A stretch of DNA of 64,000 nt. It comes from Talpa occidentalis. Its lineage: Eukaryota; Chordata; Mammalia; Eulipotyphla; Talpidae. Location of the stretch: NCBI RefSeq assembly GCF_014898055.3, contig NW_023601543.1:10308314-10372313 (forward strand), read 5' to 3'. The notes beneath the pieces were generated by a model that saw only the letters and a list, made by a program, of their open reading frames with translations, made no database searches and had not been told where the DNA came from. Within the stretch, counting starts at the first letter, position 1. Each line of letters begins with the position of its first letter. Shown here piece by piece: positions 56,566-61,565 of this stretch. Position numbers and translations under genes: made by a program.

Positions 56566-59352
56566 AGAACTAAAGAGGAAATGACTCTTCCACGAGCCAG
56601 CCAGGATGCTTCATCCTTTTTAGGTATTCTATAGGACCTTCCCAAAGTAATGTCCCTAACATGTAGGGCCAGACAGGTGAGAAGGGCGTTACACAGATAT
56701 TGTAGGGTAGGTGGGGCCTGTGACACCTCTCATTATACATTAGGTGATGCTCATTTCTGCCCCAGAGAGAGAATGCCAAATCATGTGTTGAGCCCTCACC
56801 TCTGTTCTTTAAAAATAAATTTGTATTAAGGTAACATTATTTAGATTTTGGATATACAGCTTTATCCTTGTACATGTATGCATACTACATCATGATCACC
56901 ACCAAGAGTCTAGTTTCTATCTACCACCAAACGTTTGACCCCCTTTCACTCATTTATTTCACACCCTCCCCAACGCACTTCCCCTTTGGTAACCACCACT
57001 TAGCATTGACCTCAGCAATGTCTTTGTGAATTCACACCAATGGTAAGAGTAACAAAAGCAAAAATAAACCAGTGGGACTACATCAAACTAAAAGGCTTTT
57101 GCACCATGAAAGAAACCATCATTAAAATGAAAAGGGAGGACCTCCTTGGCGATGCAAGGGGTTAAGACGCAGCACTATGAAGCTACCCGCAGCCACTGCA
57201 GCATGAGTTCAATGTCTGGCCAGGGAGGTGACCCACATGGCACAGCAGACCTCTCCTGACTCGTCCGCTGCTCCCCTCAGCGGTGTACTTAGATTAATCT
57301 GCCTGTTCTGTTTCCCACTCTGTCTCCGGTGAATCCTCTCACCCCCCCACACACACACACACCTCTGGCCTGTACCCCAGCTCTTGTATGCATAAAATAA
57401 ATAAATCTTTTAAAAAAATTGAAAGGTAGCCTACTGCATGGAGTTTGGGAAAAGATATTTGCAAATCCATCTGTCAGTATATAAAGACCTCATACAACTC
57501 AACAGCAAAGAAACTAGCAACCCAATGAAAATGAGCAGAAGACCTAGTTTTCTGCTTCATACTCACCCAAGCTGGGAAGCAAGTGGGAAGGAGGAGCAAA
57601 GCACAGAGACGTGGCGGGGGCCCATGATGAGTACGCGCAGGGGTGCTATTGGCAGGTAAACCGGCGGAACACGACCACCAGTTACAGCAGTCTCTCTCCA
57701 GGTCGGCTAAAGAGTCCACTGCTTTTCAGGATCTGTATTTCTATAAAACTGCTTTTAGAATTATTACCTAACAATACTGGAGTGCCAGCCATTAATGTCT
57801 GAATTTTACCTTTTTGTTCTAGGAGCCTTGTTGATACTGTCTATGCCTTGAAGGATGAGGTCAAAGAACTGAAACAGGTGATGAAATATCAAAGTCATTT
57901 TCTCAGATCATAACGGGCCCACTCCCTCTTCCTTGCCACGCACTGGTAGCCGCTCTCAGGAAAGGCCCAGGAGCACGGCGGTGAGGTGGGGATTTTTATT
58001 TTCCTTGTGTCACCAAGGTAGGTTTTGTTGATTTTACATTTGGGCTTGGGTTTAAATTTCTGAGGCTCACTTAGATACCTATTTAATGGTTTGCAATAAG
58101 GTCCCAAGCTCAGTTATAGCTTTTATGTTCCCTGGAAGTTGTAAACAGAATTAAGAAAAACTAAGTCATCCAAGCGTAAGTGTAAACAGAACTCTAAATT
58201 TTGCTTTGTGGCCTTCTCTGCAGAAGTGGCCCCATGCGCCACGATGCATAGTCTTACTTGTGTTTGAGGACTGGCTGTACCTGGTCACAGGGAAAAGGGA
58301 GGCCTGGAGGGGAGAGAGGTCAAAGGCTGAGGCCACACAGGAGGTGATTTAAAAATGCAGGATGACACGTGATGGAGTCCTGAGCCGAGGCAGGGCGACT
58401 CCGGCTGGGCAGGAGGAAAATGGATGAACGGGACCGTGTGCTGCAGAGTTAGAGTCCAAGGACAATGATGCCCTGACACTGAGATTAAGACAGAGGCAGG
58501 GATTAAGGGTGAAGCTTCTTACTTGATATCTCTAGTCATGCTTCACTTAACGATGTTTCGGTCAACAACAGCCATCCCAATAGGTCCCGTGGAGCCTGGG
58601 AGTGTGGTGGGCCGGACCGTGTAGGTTTGTGTAATTACATTCGATGATGTTTGTACCATGAGGAAAACATCGGATGATGCGTGTCTCAGCCTGTGTCCTT
58701 GACATTACGTGACACTTGACGTGGTTTGGTATGGTGATGCCTGTCACAGATCAGGAATTACAGGAGGGGAGAAATCTGGGGTGCTGGGGAATAAACTCAG
58801 TTTGTTCTTGGACATAAAGAGTTTGAGGTGCTTGTAACATGTTTGGGTAGAAACATCAAGTTGGCATTTGGGACTGTGGACCTTGTGATCGGGAGAGCGG
58901 CTAAGGTCAGTATCAGACTTGGAAGGCCCCTTAATAGATAAGTGAGTTGAAAGAGAAGAGACAGTAAACAAAAGGAGGGTTGAAATCGAAGAGAATCCAG
59001 GGCCAGGACCTTAGCAAATGCATGTATTGCAAGGAAGAAGAATGCAAAGGGTTGGTCAGAGAGAGATAGGAGACTCGAGAGCCTGCCTTGTCTTCGAAGC
59101 TGAGCGAGGGAGAGGAGCATGAAGAAGGAAAGTTTAGTCAGTGGTGAGAGCTGTCAGGAGGAGTCTGAGAAGCAGTCGCTTTGGTAATGACAAGTCTTTC
59201 CCCCATCACAGGAGAATAAAAGAATGAAGCAATGCCTGGAGGAAGAATTGAAATCAAGAAGGGACCTAGAAAAGCTGGTGCGGAGGCTGTTGAAGCAAAC
59301 TGATGAGTGTGTACGGTCTGAGTCCAGTAGCAAGACCTCGGTTCTTCCGTGA
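8100..59352 (+). CDS. ARHGEF6: ARHGEF6 (alpha-PIX/Cool-2) Rac/Cdc42 GEF, 17 C-terminal coding exons
   Basis: The gene is read as exons 8100-8170, 18467-18561, 21310-21405, 22823-22944, 37662-37800, 40501-40560, 42591-42737, 45057-45143, 45966-46044, 47320-47465, 48514-48639, 50182-50202, 51374-51467, 52471-52560, 55115-55214, 57823-57877 and 59212-59352. The peptides match alpha-PIX rather than its paralogue beta-PIX (ARHGEF7), for example [14 protein letters not shown] followed by the alpha-specific [15 protein letters not shown] segment and a C-terminus ending SKTSVLP. In the known family the protein activates Rac1/Cdc42 through DH-PH, binds PAK by SH3, parvin by CH and GIT proteins near the C-terminus, and acts at focal adhesions and dendritic spines. 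Only about residues 221-776 are present; the CH and SH3 exons lie upstream. All splice sites are AG/GT and phases agree except after the fourth exon, which is one base short. Identity is close to certain. Whether the gene is functional depends on that base. Confidence 0.97.
10150..10384 (-). repeat. tRNA-derived SINE with internal deletion
   Basis: The antisense head GGCCTCCCTGGTGGTGCAGCAG is at the right end and a T-rich tail at the left. The segment normally holding GATGAAGTACACTGCTGAGG is missing between GCAGACAGGCAGGAG landmarks. Flanks CTCTATTTT and CTCTACTTT suggest an imperfect TSD. Confidence 0.9.
10565..10690. repeat. AT-rich alternating/palindromic tract
   Basis: Repeated TATGCAAATATA and ATATATAT units with several self-complementary stretches (GCATATATATACATATATGC). 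It is a low-complexity microsatellite-like region. Confidence 0.8.
10880..11330 (-). mobile_element. Solo LTR, ERVL/MLT2-like, with 5-bp TSD
   Basis: Read on the minus strand it starts near GACAGTTAATTCTATGTGTC and ends at GCTGACTAAGACA, the layout of old ERVL-type (MLT2-like) LTRs. The + strand text CAGAGAAACAGAACCAATAG near 10901 is typical of its end. The 5-bp repeat TCTTG is at 10875-10879 and 11331-11335. There is no internal proviral sequence, so it is a solo LTR. The family name is from memory. Confidence 0.7.
12100..12262 (+). repeat. MER5-like non-autonomous hAT relic
   Basis: The blocks CTGGGCCTCACACCCAAATT and GATTCTGATGTGCACTAGAC followed by TTTGAAGACC resemble the right part of MER5-type elements. 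It is diverged, and the assignment is tentative. Confidence 0.5.
12480..12690 (+). repeat. Old medium-reiterated repeat, related to 58530-58745
   Basis: Blocks such as GGGAACATCATAAAGTGTCC, TTACACGATCCTAGATGG and GGGACCACCATCG recall a known mammalian dispersed repeat whose ends read TCATGC..ACTTAACGA. A second diverged copy lies near the gene end. I cannot give the family with confidence. Confidence 0.5.
13360..14108 (-). mobile_element. Old LTR-like repeat, antisense
   Basis: The minus strand runs from TGTGATATTTTGATTTATAA through GACCTCTGGGAAG and a GGACGGGGTTCAGAGAACTT block to a terminal AGCAAATTAATAGAACCCAA region. This matches the general plan of an old retroviral LTR in mammals. The 5' border is clearer than the 3' border. 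Family not assigned; no coding remains. Confidence 0.55.
15885..16225 (+). mobile_element. LINE-1 3' end, sense
   Basis: ACATGGATGGAACTGGAGGG and GCTGAGTGAAAGAAGTCAGG are the end of L1 ORF2. A 3'UTR follows with GGTGACATATATCTGAGGAG, which is the reverse complement of the L1 tails at 4925 and 24905, and it ends in an AATAATAAAAAG tail. Confidence 0.8.
17035..17100 (+). repeat. Possible L2 3' end
   Basis: Text around GGTAGCTCCCTGCAGGC and GATACTCGCTAACTTTTTG resembles a diverged L2 tail. Short and weak. Confidence 0.4.
17276..17536 (-). repeat. tRNA-derived SINE, full length, with 16-bp TSD
   Basis: Antisense copy with tail TTTATTTATTTATTTATAC at the left and head GGCCTCCCCTGGTGGCGCAG at the right. 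The direct repeat TCACCTCCAGAATTTT occurs just before it and at 17537-17552. Confidence 0.95.
17746..18008 (+). repeat. tRNA-derived SINE, full length, with 17-18 bp TSD
   Basis: It runs from GGGCCTCCCTGGTGGCGCAG to AAATAAATCTTTAAA. AAAACATAACTGAAACA occurs on both sides (ending at 17745 and 18026). It lies 210 bp from an oppositely oriented copy. Confidence 0.95.
18467..18561 (+). CDS. ARHGEF6: ARHGEF6 exon: DH domain, first conserved helix
   Basis: This 95-nt exon has acceptor CTCTGTAG and donor GTAAGA. It reads [20 protein letters not shown] then [11 protein letters not shown] and ends in phase 2 on AA of an Asn codon. It is the first conserved region of the Dbl-homology fold, in which the acidic/aromatic [12 protein letters not shown] helix contacts the GTPase switch. 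It corresponds to about residues 245-276. Confidence 0.96.
18562..21309 (+). other. ARHGEF6: Intron, with a CpG-containing stretch
   Basis: There is no clear SINE. MIR-like relics lie near 20430-20610 (+) and about 21000-21180 (-). The segment 19900-20300 has many CpG dinucleotides for this window. The remainder is unassigned. Confidence 0.7.
20430..20610 (+). repeat. MIR
   Basis: Blocks in MIR order: GTGTTGGTTCTAATTCAGCC, GATCTGCTTAACCTCCCTGT, TTTCCTGAAATGTACAACGG. Confidence 0.7.
21310..21405 (+). CDS. ARHGEF6: ARHGEF6 exon: DH domain
   Basis: This 96-nt exon follows a long T/C polypyrimidine tract ending CCCAG. It completes an Asn codon, reads [20 protein letters not shown] then [11 protein letters not shown], and ends with AA of a Lys codon before GTGAGT. 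It corresponds to about residues 276-308. The phase matches the exons on both sides. Confidence 0.96.
22503..22592. repeat. AT-rich satellite-like repeat (AATATTATAATTTAA)n
   Basis: Five or six imperfect tandem copies of a roughly 15-bp AT-only unit. Confidence 0.85.
22596..22628. repeat. Perfect 10-bp inverted repeat (hairpin)
   Basis: AGACACGTAC at 22596-22605 and GTACGTGTCT at 22619-22628, with a 13-base loop, directly next to the AT-rich tandem tract. Confidence 0.85.
22823..22944 (+). CDS. ARHGEF6: ARHGEF6 exon: DH domain, one base short (apparent frameshift)
   Basis: The acceptor is TTGCCTACAG and the donor GTAAAT at 22945. The exon reads [38 protein letters not shown] and then loses agreement. 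It is 122 nt. The next exon needs an incoming phase of 2, but this one ends in phase 1. The family has Thr-Gln-His-Ser here; this sequence has ACC AGC ACA G, as if one C of a CCC run were missing near 22935-22938. Read literally, the frame shifts and stops at 37721-37723. No nearby alternative donor restores phase. The strong GTAAGA at 22990 adds 45 nt and so keeps the wrong phase. Confidence 0.93.
24200..24370 (-). repeat. MIR, antisense
   Basis: GTGTGCCAGGCACATGATGG, GAGTTACTATTATTACCTCC, TTTACAGATAAGACATTGAA and AGAATCCAGGTCTG follow reverse-oriented MIR order. Confidence 0.85.
24905..25050 (-). mobile_element. Short 5'-truncated LINE-1 3' end nested in older L1
   Basis: A T-rich start, then GGTAACGTTGGTTTACAACAC and the CTTCTGATGTATGTCACCAC block. 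GCACTTCATTTTTT before and GTACTTCATTTTTC after form a near-perfect TSD. Confidence 0.85.
25565..25837 (+). repeat. tRNA-derived SINE
   Basis: Full-length sense copy from GCCTCCCTGGTGGCTCAGTG to (AAAT)n and poly-A, with a perfect-looking B box region (GTTTGATCCC). No clean TSD seen. Confidence 0.93.
25873..26142 (+). repeat. tRNA-derived SINE, AAGGGGTTAAGA subfamily, 15-bp TSD
   Basis: Sense copy with tail GTATGCATAAATAAATAAATC. The direct repeat AATAATGCTGCTCAG is at 25858-25872 and 26143-26157. Confidence 0.95.
26439..26556 (-). mobile_element. Short LINE-1 3' end insertion
   Basis: T-rich start, then GAGGTAACATTAGTTTATAA and a CACCAGATATCCACTACC block. Flanks CCCATTATCTTTT and CCCAGCTATCTTTT look like an imperfect TSD. 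Confidence 0.75.
26608..26752 (-). repeat. 5'-truncated tRNA-derived SINE (no tRNA head)
   Basis: Antisense body and tail only. It stops after GCTGAGGGGAGCAACGGGTG, before the A/B-box region. GTTTCTTTT flanks both sides (about 26600 and 26757), consistent with 5' truncation at insertion. Confidence 0.85.
26901..26935 (+). repeat. Ultra-short SINE tail insertion
   Basis: Only CCAGTTCTTGTATGCATAAA and the following A-rich tail of the SINE are present. AATATCTACCA flanks at 26891-26901 and about 26949-26959. Confidence 0.75.
28350..28657 (-). repeat. tRNA-derived SINE with unusual 3' tail, 16-bp TSD
   Basis: Full-length antisense copy. Beyond the usual (AAAT)n tail it carries the extra segment seen as ATAGAGGCATGTTTTATTTA at 28362-28381. 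TGAATACAGAATTCTT lies at 28334-28349 and 28658-28673. It belongs to the subfamily with an extra CTGCTCCC-type insert in the head-body junction. Confidence 0.95.
29049..29333 (-). repeat. tRNA-derived SINE, full length, 13-bp TSD
   Basis: Antisense copy. ATGTCCCATATTT occurs at 29036-29048 and 29334-29346. Confidence 0.95.
29509..29806 (-). repeat. tRNA-derived SINE, full length, ~15-bp TSD
   Basis: Antisense copy of the insert-bearing subfamily. TCTTTTGGTTCTTTT lies at 29493-29507 and 29807-29821. Confidence 0.95.
31119..31421 (-). repeat. tRNA-derived SINE with unusual 3' tail, 10-bp TSD
   Basis: Antisense, insert-bearing subfamily. It carries the same extra tail as the 28350 copy (ATAGAGGCATGTTTTATTTA at 31131-31150). 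CTCTTTTGAG is at 31109-31118 and 31422-31431. Confidence 0.95.
31660..31830 (+). repeat. MIR
   Basis: GCTGTGTTACCTAAGGCAAT, TTTCTTAGGCTCTTACC and GAAGAGTAAATGAAAAGAAC follow MIR order. Confidence 0.7.
31870..32150 (-). mobile_element. Probable old LINE-1 3'UTR fragment
   Basis: The GATACCCACCATTTAACTTAAG text and surrounding A/T-rich sequence resemble old L1 3'UTR in antisense. Weak. Confidence 0.4.
32470..32734 (+). repeat. tRNA-derived SINE, AAGGGGTTAAGA subfamily, 17-bp TSD
   Basis: Sense copy with tail GTATGCATAAATAAATC. GAAATGATGGAAGGCTC lies at 32453-32469 and 32735-32751. Confidence 0.96.
34237..34509 (-). repeat. tRNA-derived SINE
   Basis: Antisense full-length copy with a T-rich tail at left and GGCCTCCCCGGTGGCAC at right. 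TSD unclear (TAGAA on both sides). Confidence 0.92.
34537..34670 (+). repeat. Internally deleted tRNA-derived SINE, 14-bp TSD
   Basis: The tRNA-like head is intact but jumps from CAAGGGTCCCACA straight to the (AAAT)n tail, losing the unique body. It also has a short internal duplication around TTGAGCACTGGGTTGAGCGC. AAAGACCAGTTGTT is at 34523-34536 and 34671-34684. Confidence 0.93.
35405..35590 (+). repeat. MIR
   Basis: GGTCTGAACCCCAGCTTAGC, TTGTCCTTTCTGAGTCTTGG and CTCATCTGAAAAAGGAAGAT follow MIR order. Confidence 0.75.
36820..36935 (+). repeat. L2 3' end
   Basis: GGCCCCTTAAGGAAAAGGG, CACTGCTGTATCTTCACTCA and TAGATACTCAGTAAATAACC match the L2 tail. Confidence 0.8.
37097..37346 (-). repeat. 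tRNA-derived SINE
   Basis: Antisense full-length copy. Flanks around TAATTATTTTT and TAATTAATTTTT suggest an imperfect TSD. Confidence 0.93.
37347..37555 (-). mobile_element. LINE-1 3' end, antisense
   Basis: TTGAGGTCACATTGGTTTAG and CACACCTCCTCAGATGTAGG are the same L1 3'UTR as at 4925 and 24905. It ends about 100 bp before the exon at 37662. Confidence 0.75.
37662..37800 (+). CDS. ARHGEF6: ARHGEF6 exon: DH domain core
   Basis: This 139-nt exon has acceptor TTTGGCTAG and donor GTAAGG. In the family frame it opens with T completing a Ser codon, then reads [40 protein letters not shown] and LERHME, ending in phase 0. The [11 protein letters not shown] block is the conserved DH signature region that packs against the GTPase. 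It corresponds to about residues 349-395. In the frame delivered by the upstream exon as sequenced, it would terminate at 37721-37723. Confidence 0.95.
38035..38400 (-). mobile_element. Old LINE-1 3'UTR, antisense
   Basis: CTGTATTGAGGTATGAGCGA, GAAATGATGATCACCACCAA and the TTAACTCTAGTCACC block are typical of an old L1 3'UTR in antisense. Confidence 0.75.
39075..39130. repeat. (G)56 homopolymer
   Basis: Fifty-six consecutive G, then TGGCC. It is far outside normal mammalian homopolymer lengths and is probably a sequencing or assembly artefact. Confidence 0.9.
40501..40560 (+). CDS. ARHGEF6: ARHGEF6 exon: end of DH domain
   Basis: This 60-nt exon, exactly 20 codons, has acceptor TTAATAG and donor GTAGGT. 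It reads [20 protein letters not shown] in phase 0-0. It encodes a late DH helix, about residues 396-415. Because both borders are phase 0, skipping it would keep the frame. Confidence 0.95.
40561..42590 (+). other. ARHGEF6: Intron with local 27-bp duplication
   Basis: No transposon assigned with confidence. It holds a perfect 27-bp direct repeat (41697-41723 and 41761-41787) and a TATTTATTTATA-rich tract near 41520-41580. Confidence 0.7.
42591..42737 (+). CDS. ARHGEF6: ARHGEF6 exon: DH-PH junction
   Basis: This 147-nt exon (49 codons, phase 0-0) has acceptor TTGTATAG and donor GTAAGG. It reads [20 protein letters not shown] then [20 protein letters not shown] then VMVQYGTCE. It ends the DH domain and begins the PH domain (about residues 416-464). 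The [14 protein letters not shown] stretch is the first PH strand region. Confidence 0.96.
42738..45056 (+). other. ARHGEF6: Intron with purine-rich old repeat
   Basis: About 42860-44420 is purine-rich and resembles an old, widely dispersed mammalian repeat (GAAGGGCCTTAAGCGTCAGG-type text near 43199). A related but different portion seems to occur at 58290-59150. Family not assigned. Otherwise nothing seen. Confidence 0.5.
45057..45143 (+). CDS. ARHGEF6: ARHGEF6 exon: PH domain
   Basis: This 87-nt exon (29 codons, phase 0-0) has acceptor CTTCAG and donor GTTAGT. It reads [20 protein letters not shown] then PRMSGFIYQ, which is PH strands around the hydrophobic YLMLF core (about residues 465-493). 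The Ser after LFS is Asn in the human protein as I recall it, a mild substitution. Confidence 0.96.
45966..46044 (+). CDS. ARHGEF6: ARHGEF6 exon: PH domain
   Basis: This 79-nt exon has acceptor CTGATAG and donor GTAGGT. It reads [20 protein letters not shown] then CTFEIT plus one base of a Gly codon. It corresponds to about residues 494-520. Several hydrophobic substitutions lie in the loop after GK, which is ordinary interspecies divergence. Confidence 0.95.
47320..47465 (+). CDS. ARHGEF6: ARHGEF6 exon: end of PH domain and Ser-rich linker
   Basis: This 146-nt exon has acceptor GATGCAG and donor GTAAGT. After completing Gly it reads [20 protein letters not shown] then [20 protein letters not shown] and a serine run ending SAHS. 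The [10 protein letters not shown] helix is the C-terminal PH helix carrying the conserved Trp. The Ser-rich tail is flexible linker. It corresponds to about residues 520-568. Confidence 0.96.
48040..48190 (+). repeat. MIR
   Basis: AGAACATCGGCTTTGGCATC, CTGGGTTCGAATCTTGACTT and TTCGCCTTCTGAGCC follow MIR order. Confidence 0.75.
48514..48639 (+). CDS. ARHGEF6: ARHGEF6 exon: proline-rich linker
   Basis: This 126-nt exon (42 codons, phase 0-0) has acceptor TTTTCCCAG and donor GTAATT. It reads [20 protein letters not shown] then [20 protein letters not shown] then KE. The [20 protein letters not shown] block is shared by alpha- and beta-PIX and is a proline-rich segment between PH and the GIT-binding region (about residues 569-610). 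Confidence 0.96.
50182..50202 (+). CDS. ARHGEF6: ARHGEF6 21-nt microexon
   Basis: Seven codons, RMSYILK, lie between acceptor ATTCACTTTAG and donor GTAAGG, with phase 0 on both sides. The segment is present in alpha-PIX and lacks a counterpart in the beta-PIX form I know, where the preceding exon joins almost directly to the SKSPKTMKK block. Its phase and size make it a natural candidate for regulated inclusion. It corresponds to about residues 611-617. Confidence 0.9.
51374..51467 (+). CDS. ARHGEF6: ARHGEF6 exon: basic/phospho linker
   Basis: This 94-nt exon has acceptor CTTACAG and donor GTACGT. It reads [20 protein letters not shown] then [11 protein letters not shown] and ends on one base of a Ser codon. 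It is a strongly basic linker containing SKSPKT and KPSEEE, about residues 618-649. Confidence 0.96.
52471..52560 (+). CDS. ARHGEF6: ARHGEF6 exon: GIT-binding segment
   Basis: This 90-nt exon has acceptor TTGATAG and donor GTAGGT. After completing Ser it reads [20 protein letters not shown] then ANFQPGHGS. The [16 protein letters not shown] helix is nearly identical in both PIX proteins and is the known GIT1/GIT2-binding region. It corresponds to about residues 649-679. Confidence 0.96.
52620..52692. repeat. Pyrimidine (CCTT/CTTT)n simple repeat
   Basis: Near-pure C/T strand with CCTT, CT and CTTT units, starting about 60 bp after the GIT-binding exon's donor. Confidence 0.85.
53951..53979. 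repeat. (CAGT)7 microsatellite
   Basis: Seven perfect CAGT units. Confidence 0.95.
54492..54754 (+). repeat. tRNA-derived SINE, AAGGGG subfamily, 10-bp TSD
   Basis: Sense copy with GTATGCATAAATAAATAAATC tail. TAAAATTACG is at 54482-54491 and 54755-54764. Confidence 0.95.
55115..55214 (+). CDS. ARHGEF6: ARHGEF6 exon: C-terminal acidic segment
   Basis: This 100-nt exon has acceptor GTTTGTAG and donor GTGAGT. After completing Ser it reads [20 protein letters not shown] then [12 protein letters not shown] and ends on AA of a Lys codon. It leads into the coiled coil (about residues 679-712) and is the clearest alpha-specific sequence. Confidence 0.96.
55815..56055 (+). repeat. MIR, nearly full length
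   Basis: CCCTGGTTCAACTCCCAGTT, GTGCCTCAGTTTCTTCCTCT and TCGCTCAGTAAATGATGATA appear in order. Confidence 0.88.
56040..56215 (-). repeat. MIR, antisense
   Basis: AACCTTATGACAACTTTGTG, ATCCCCAATTTGAATGTGAA and AGGATCAGAACTGGAGCCCA follow antisense MIR order. Confidence 0.7.
56236..56559 (+). repeat. Young tRNA-derived SINE with long poly-A, 13-bp TSD
   Basis: Sense copy of the insert-bearing subfamily. It ends in two A-rich blocks, the last an uninterrupted run of about 28 A. AAGAACAGAACTA is at 56223-56235 and 56560-56572. The intact boxes and long poly-A suggest recent insertion. Confidence 0.96.
56805..57000 (-). mobile_element. LINE-1 3'UTR, antisense
   Basis: TTAAGGTAACATTATTTAGA, CATGATCACCACCAAGAGTC and TTTGACCCCCTTTCACTCAT are L1 3'UTR in antisense. 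Confidence 0.75.
57005..57550 (+). mobile_element. LINE-1 ORF2 fragment, sense, split by a SINE
   Basis: GGGACTACATCAAACTAAAAG and GCTTTTGCACCATGAAAGAA then, after the SINE, GGGAAAAGATATTTGCAAAT and CTCATACAACTCAACAGCAA are standard L1 ORF2 landmarks. Stops are present, so it is dead. Orientation is opposite to the adjoining 3'UTR piece. Confidence 0.8.
57137..57417 (+). repeat. tRNA-derived SINE inserted in L1
   Basis: Sense copy, AAGGGGTTAAGA subfamily, with an expanded (CA)n inside the body near 57347-57361. TGAAAAGG/TTGAAAGG flanks suggest an imperfect TSD. Confidence 0.93.
57823..57877 (+). CDS. ARHGEF6: ARHGEF6 exon: start of coiled coil
   Basis: This 55-nt exon has acceptor TTTTTGTTCTAG. 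It completes Lys, then reads [18 protein letters not shown] in heptad pattern. The donor GTGATG lacks the usual G at +5 and is the weakest donor of the gene, although the phase to the last exon is correct. It corresponds to about residues 712-730. Confidence 0.94.
57878..59211 (+). other. ARHGEF6: Last intron with old repeats
   Basis: The sequence at 58530-58745 is related to the repeat at 12480-12690 (CATGCTTCACTTAACGATG, TTTGTACCATGAGGAAAACA). At about 58290-59150 there is purine-rich old-repeat text (GAGTTTGAGGTGCTTGTAAC). 57880-58280 is unassigned. Confidence 0.55.
59212..59352 (+). CDS. ARHGEF6: ARHGEF6 last coding exon: coiled-coil trimerisation region and stop
   Basis: The acceptor is CCCCATCACAG. 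The coding part is 46 codons plus [23 protein letters not shown] then [20 protein letters not shown] then KTSVLP. The leucine-spaced heptads form the C-terminal coiled coil by which PIX proteins self-associate. The C-terminus lacks the TNL-type PDZ ligand known from beta-PIX. The stop is at 59350-59352. Confidence 0.97.
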   Translation, partial: ENKRMKQCLEEELKSRRDLEKLVRRLLKQTDECVRSESSSKTSVLP

Positions 59353-59444
59353 CCTCACTGTGCTGCTGGGCGGAGTGCGTCTTCAGAGCAGCTCGAAACG
59401 TCCAGCTGAAGGATTTGACTCAATCTGCTCACTTCTTTGGTGTT

Positions 59445-59447
59445 CTT

Positions 59448-59491
<44 letters not shown>

Positions 59492-59495
59492 GTTC
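59445..59495 (+). repeat. ARHGEF6: (CT)n tract in the 3'UTR
   Basis: A nearly pure CT repeat of about 40 bases within TTTCTTTCT...TTTCTTGTTCTC, about 100 nt after the stop codon. Confidence 0.95.
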
Positions 59496-61559
59496 TCTCC
59501 AAAATACCCCGTTTGCTTGAGTGTTTGTTGTTGTTTGGTTATTGGTCGTTGTTTATTTTTTATCGGGTAAAAGCAAGAGGGGCAGTAGGAGTCACCCAGA
59601 GTCTATTCCATTTGATAAGAGAAGGACAGTGAATACAGGCAAGAGACGTCCATGCTCTGCAGTGGCCTGCAATTCACAGTGTGCCTGCCACAGCCGCTAC
59701 CCTCGGGTCACTCTCGTCCAGCTGGCTGCTTCCCAAAGCAGCTGGCTGTGGCTTATTAAATGTGAACTTCATGTCTCCCCAATCTGTGGCTATAGCCAGA
59801 AGCCCCTCAATACTTAATTTACTGAAAGCAAAGCTTCTTAAGCAATGACTAGAGTGAAAGAGTAACGCATTTGCCCAATGATCCAGCTGCCCCCCCCAGA
59901 CCATCATGTGCCCTCCTCCATGCCCACTTTTTAGAAAGTCACTGCCACATGCCGTGTGTAAGACCAAGGAAACCACAGGACCCTTGTTACTTTTGTGTCG
60001 CTTTACTTTTTGACTCTGTGGGGAAGAAACTCGGGTCATCCATGCCAACCCCAAATCCATGGATAAATTATGCTGGACAGCCTCCCCTTCAGCCACAGAA
60101 TGGACCATCTCTTCCAAGTGTACTATTGGCCCCTCCCCCAGCCTTCTCCCTCATGTGCCAGTGTTATACTTACTCAGTGCTTTTTGCCAATCATACCAGG
60201 CAGTGTGTCAACTGGTACGCGTGTGCTTTGCTTGTGTTCTAAAAATATAGACTGTGAGCAGTTACTTTATTTATCTACATTGCCTGTTCAAATTGTGACT
60301 TCTCATCGTTCAAAACCATCCACATTGAGGAGCTACTGTGCCCTTGCAAACACCGCCATGCCCTTGATGGCTGCCCCATACATGCTGTGAGGAGTTTGAG
60401 CCTCTTTGAGAGGGACTGTAAGCATTTTGTGCAAAAGTGTGCTGCCGGTCCCGTTTGTACATCCAGAAAAGGCCCCTCTAATAGCTACATGCTGGTAACT
60501 AGAGAGACTGATCATTTGGAATTGGTTTACTCAACCTACTCATCAAATCAAACCCTTGCCTTTGTAAGTATCACACAAATTGAAACAGTGATAAAGCAGG
60601 TTTAGGAGAACCTCAGATGTCAGCCGAAGGCTCTGGAACAGAGCACAGTAACCCCTCCCTCTCTCTCCCAAACGCAGGTGAAATTTGGCCACGTGGGGGA
60701 AAACATTGGCAAGAGCAGCAAAGTGCCAATAGAATGATCAATGTCAATACATCAGTGCCTGTAAATGTGGGTTTTGCAAAGGTTGTTTTGGAAACCAAAC
60801 ATGGACCTTCACATCCCCAGCCTGCTGAGAAGCCCTTTTTTTCCCTAGTGCTGGGGATCTCAGGTTCACATGGCCACTCGGTACAGAGCTGTTGACTGCT
60901 GCACAGCAGAAATGACACCATCCACAGGAAATTCCTGCAGGCTACAGTCAGCCCAGCCACACTCAAGTGTCTTTGGAAGTTGAGGCATGAAGAGGATTTC
61001 TAGGAATGACTGCTGTTCCGTTATTAAGCACAGCAGCTTAGATATGCCATTCTTTACCTAAAAATTTAAAACAATGACACAGATCTTAGCATCTGCCCTG
61101 TGTGTGGTTAGTCAATGGCTTGCAACAAATGTGCAAACTATATCCATAGGAAACATTTTTGTGATTACGTGATTACAAAATACTTTAGTTGATAAGATAT
61201 AGGATTGCTTAAAATATTGAAAGATATTTTATTTTAAAGTGACATGTACATATGCATGTTTTGGGGACTTGGGCCTTTTGATGAGAGGCCTTTGGTACTC
61301 TGAGTAATGAAGCTTGTGCAGAGAGATGTCCACGCTCCACACTAAACAATCATATAAAGGAAATGAAGCCATGTTAACCCGAGAGCAGTGTCTTCATAGT
61401 TGTGTTGTTTACAATCCTCTATAAATGGGTTCCTATTACCCTGTAATGAAACTGCTGCCCCTGGAGGCCTTTCAGTTCCTCTTCTGTTATGTCCCTTCTT
61501 ACACAAGCTCAAATTTTCTAACCTGTTTTTATTTGGAAGATTTTAAAATTGACATTTTC

Positions 61560-61565
61560 AATAAA
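61560..61565 (+). promoter_or_regulatory. ARHGEF6: Polyadenylation signal AATAAA
   Basis: A canonical AATAAA is followed about 35 nt later by a GT/T-rich stretch (TCCTGTGTTTCCTTTTTT), the expected downstream element. Repeat DNA begins immediately beyond, which marks a natural gene end. Cleavage is probably near 61580-61595. Confidence 0.8.

Larger units (their letters stand above)
55215..57822 (+). other. ARHGEF6: Intron with MIRs, SINEs and L1 pieces
   Basis: Contains MIRs at 55815-56055 (+) and about 56040-56215 (-), SINEs at 56236-56559 and 57137-57417, and L1 pieces at about 56805-57550. 55215-55800 is unassigned. Confidence 0.75.
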
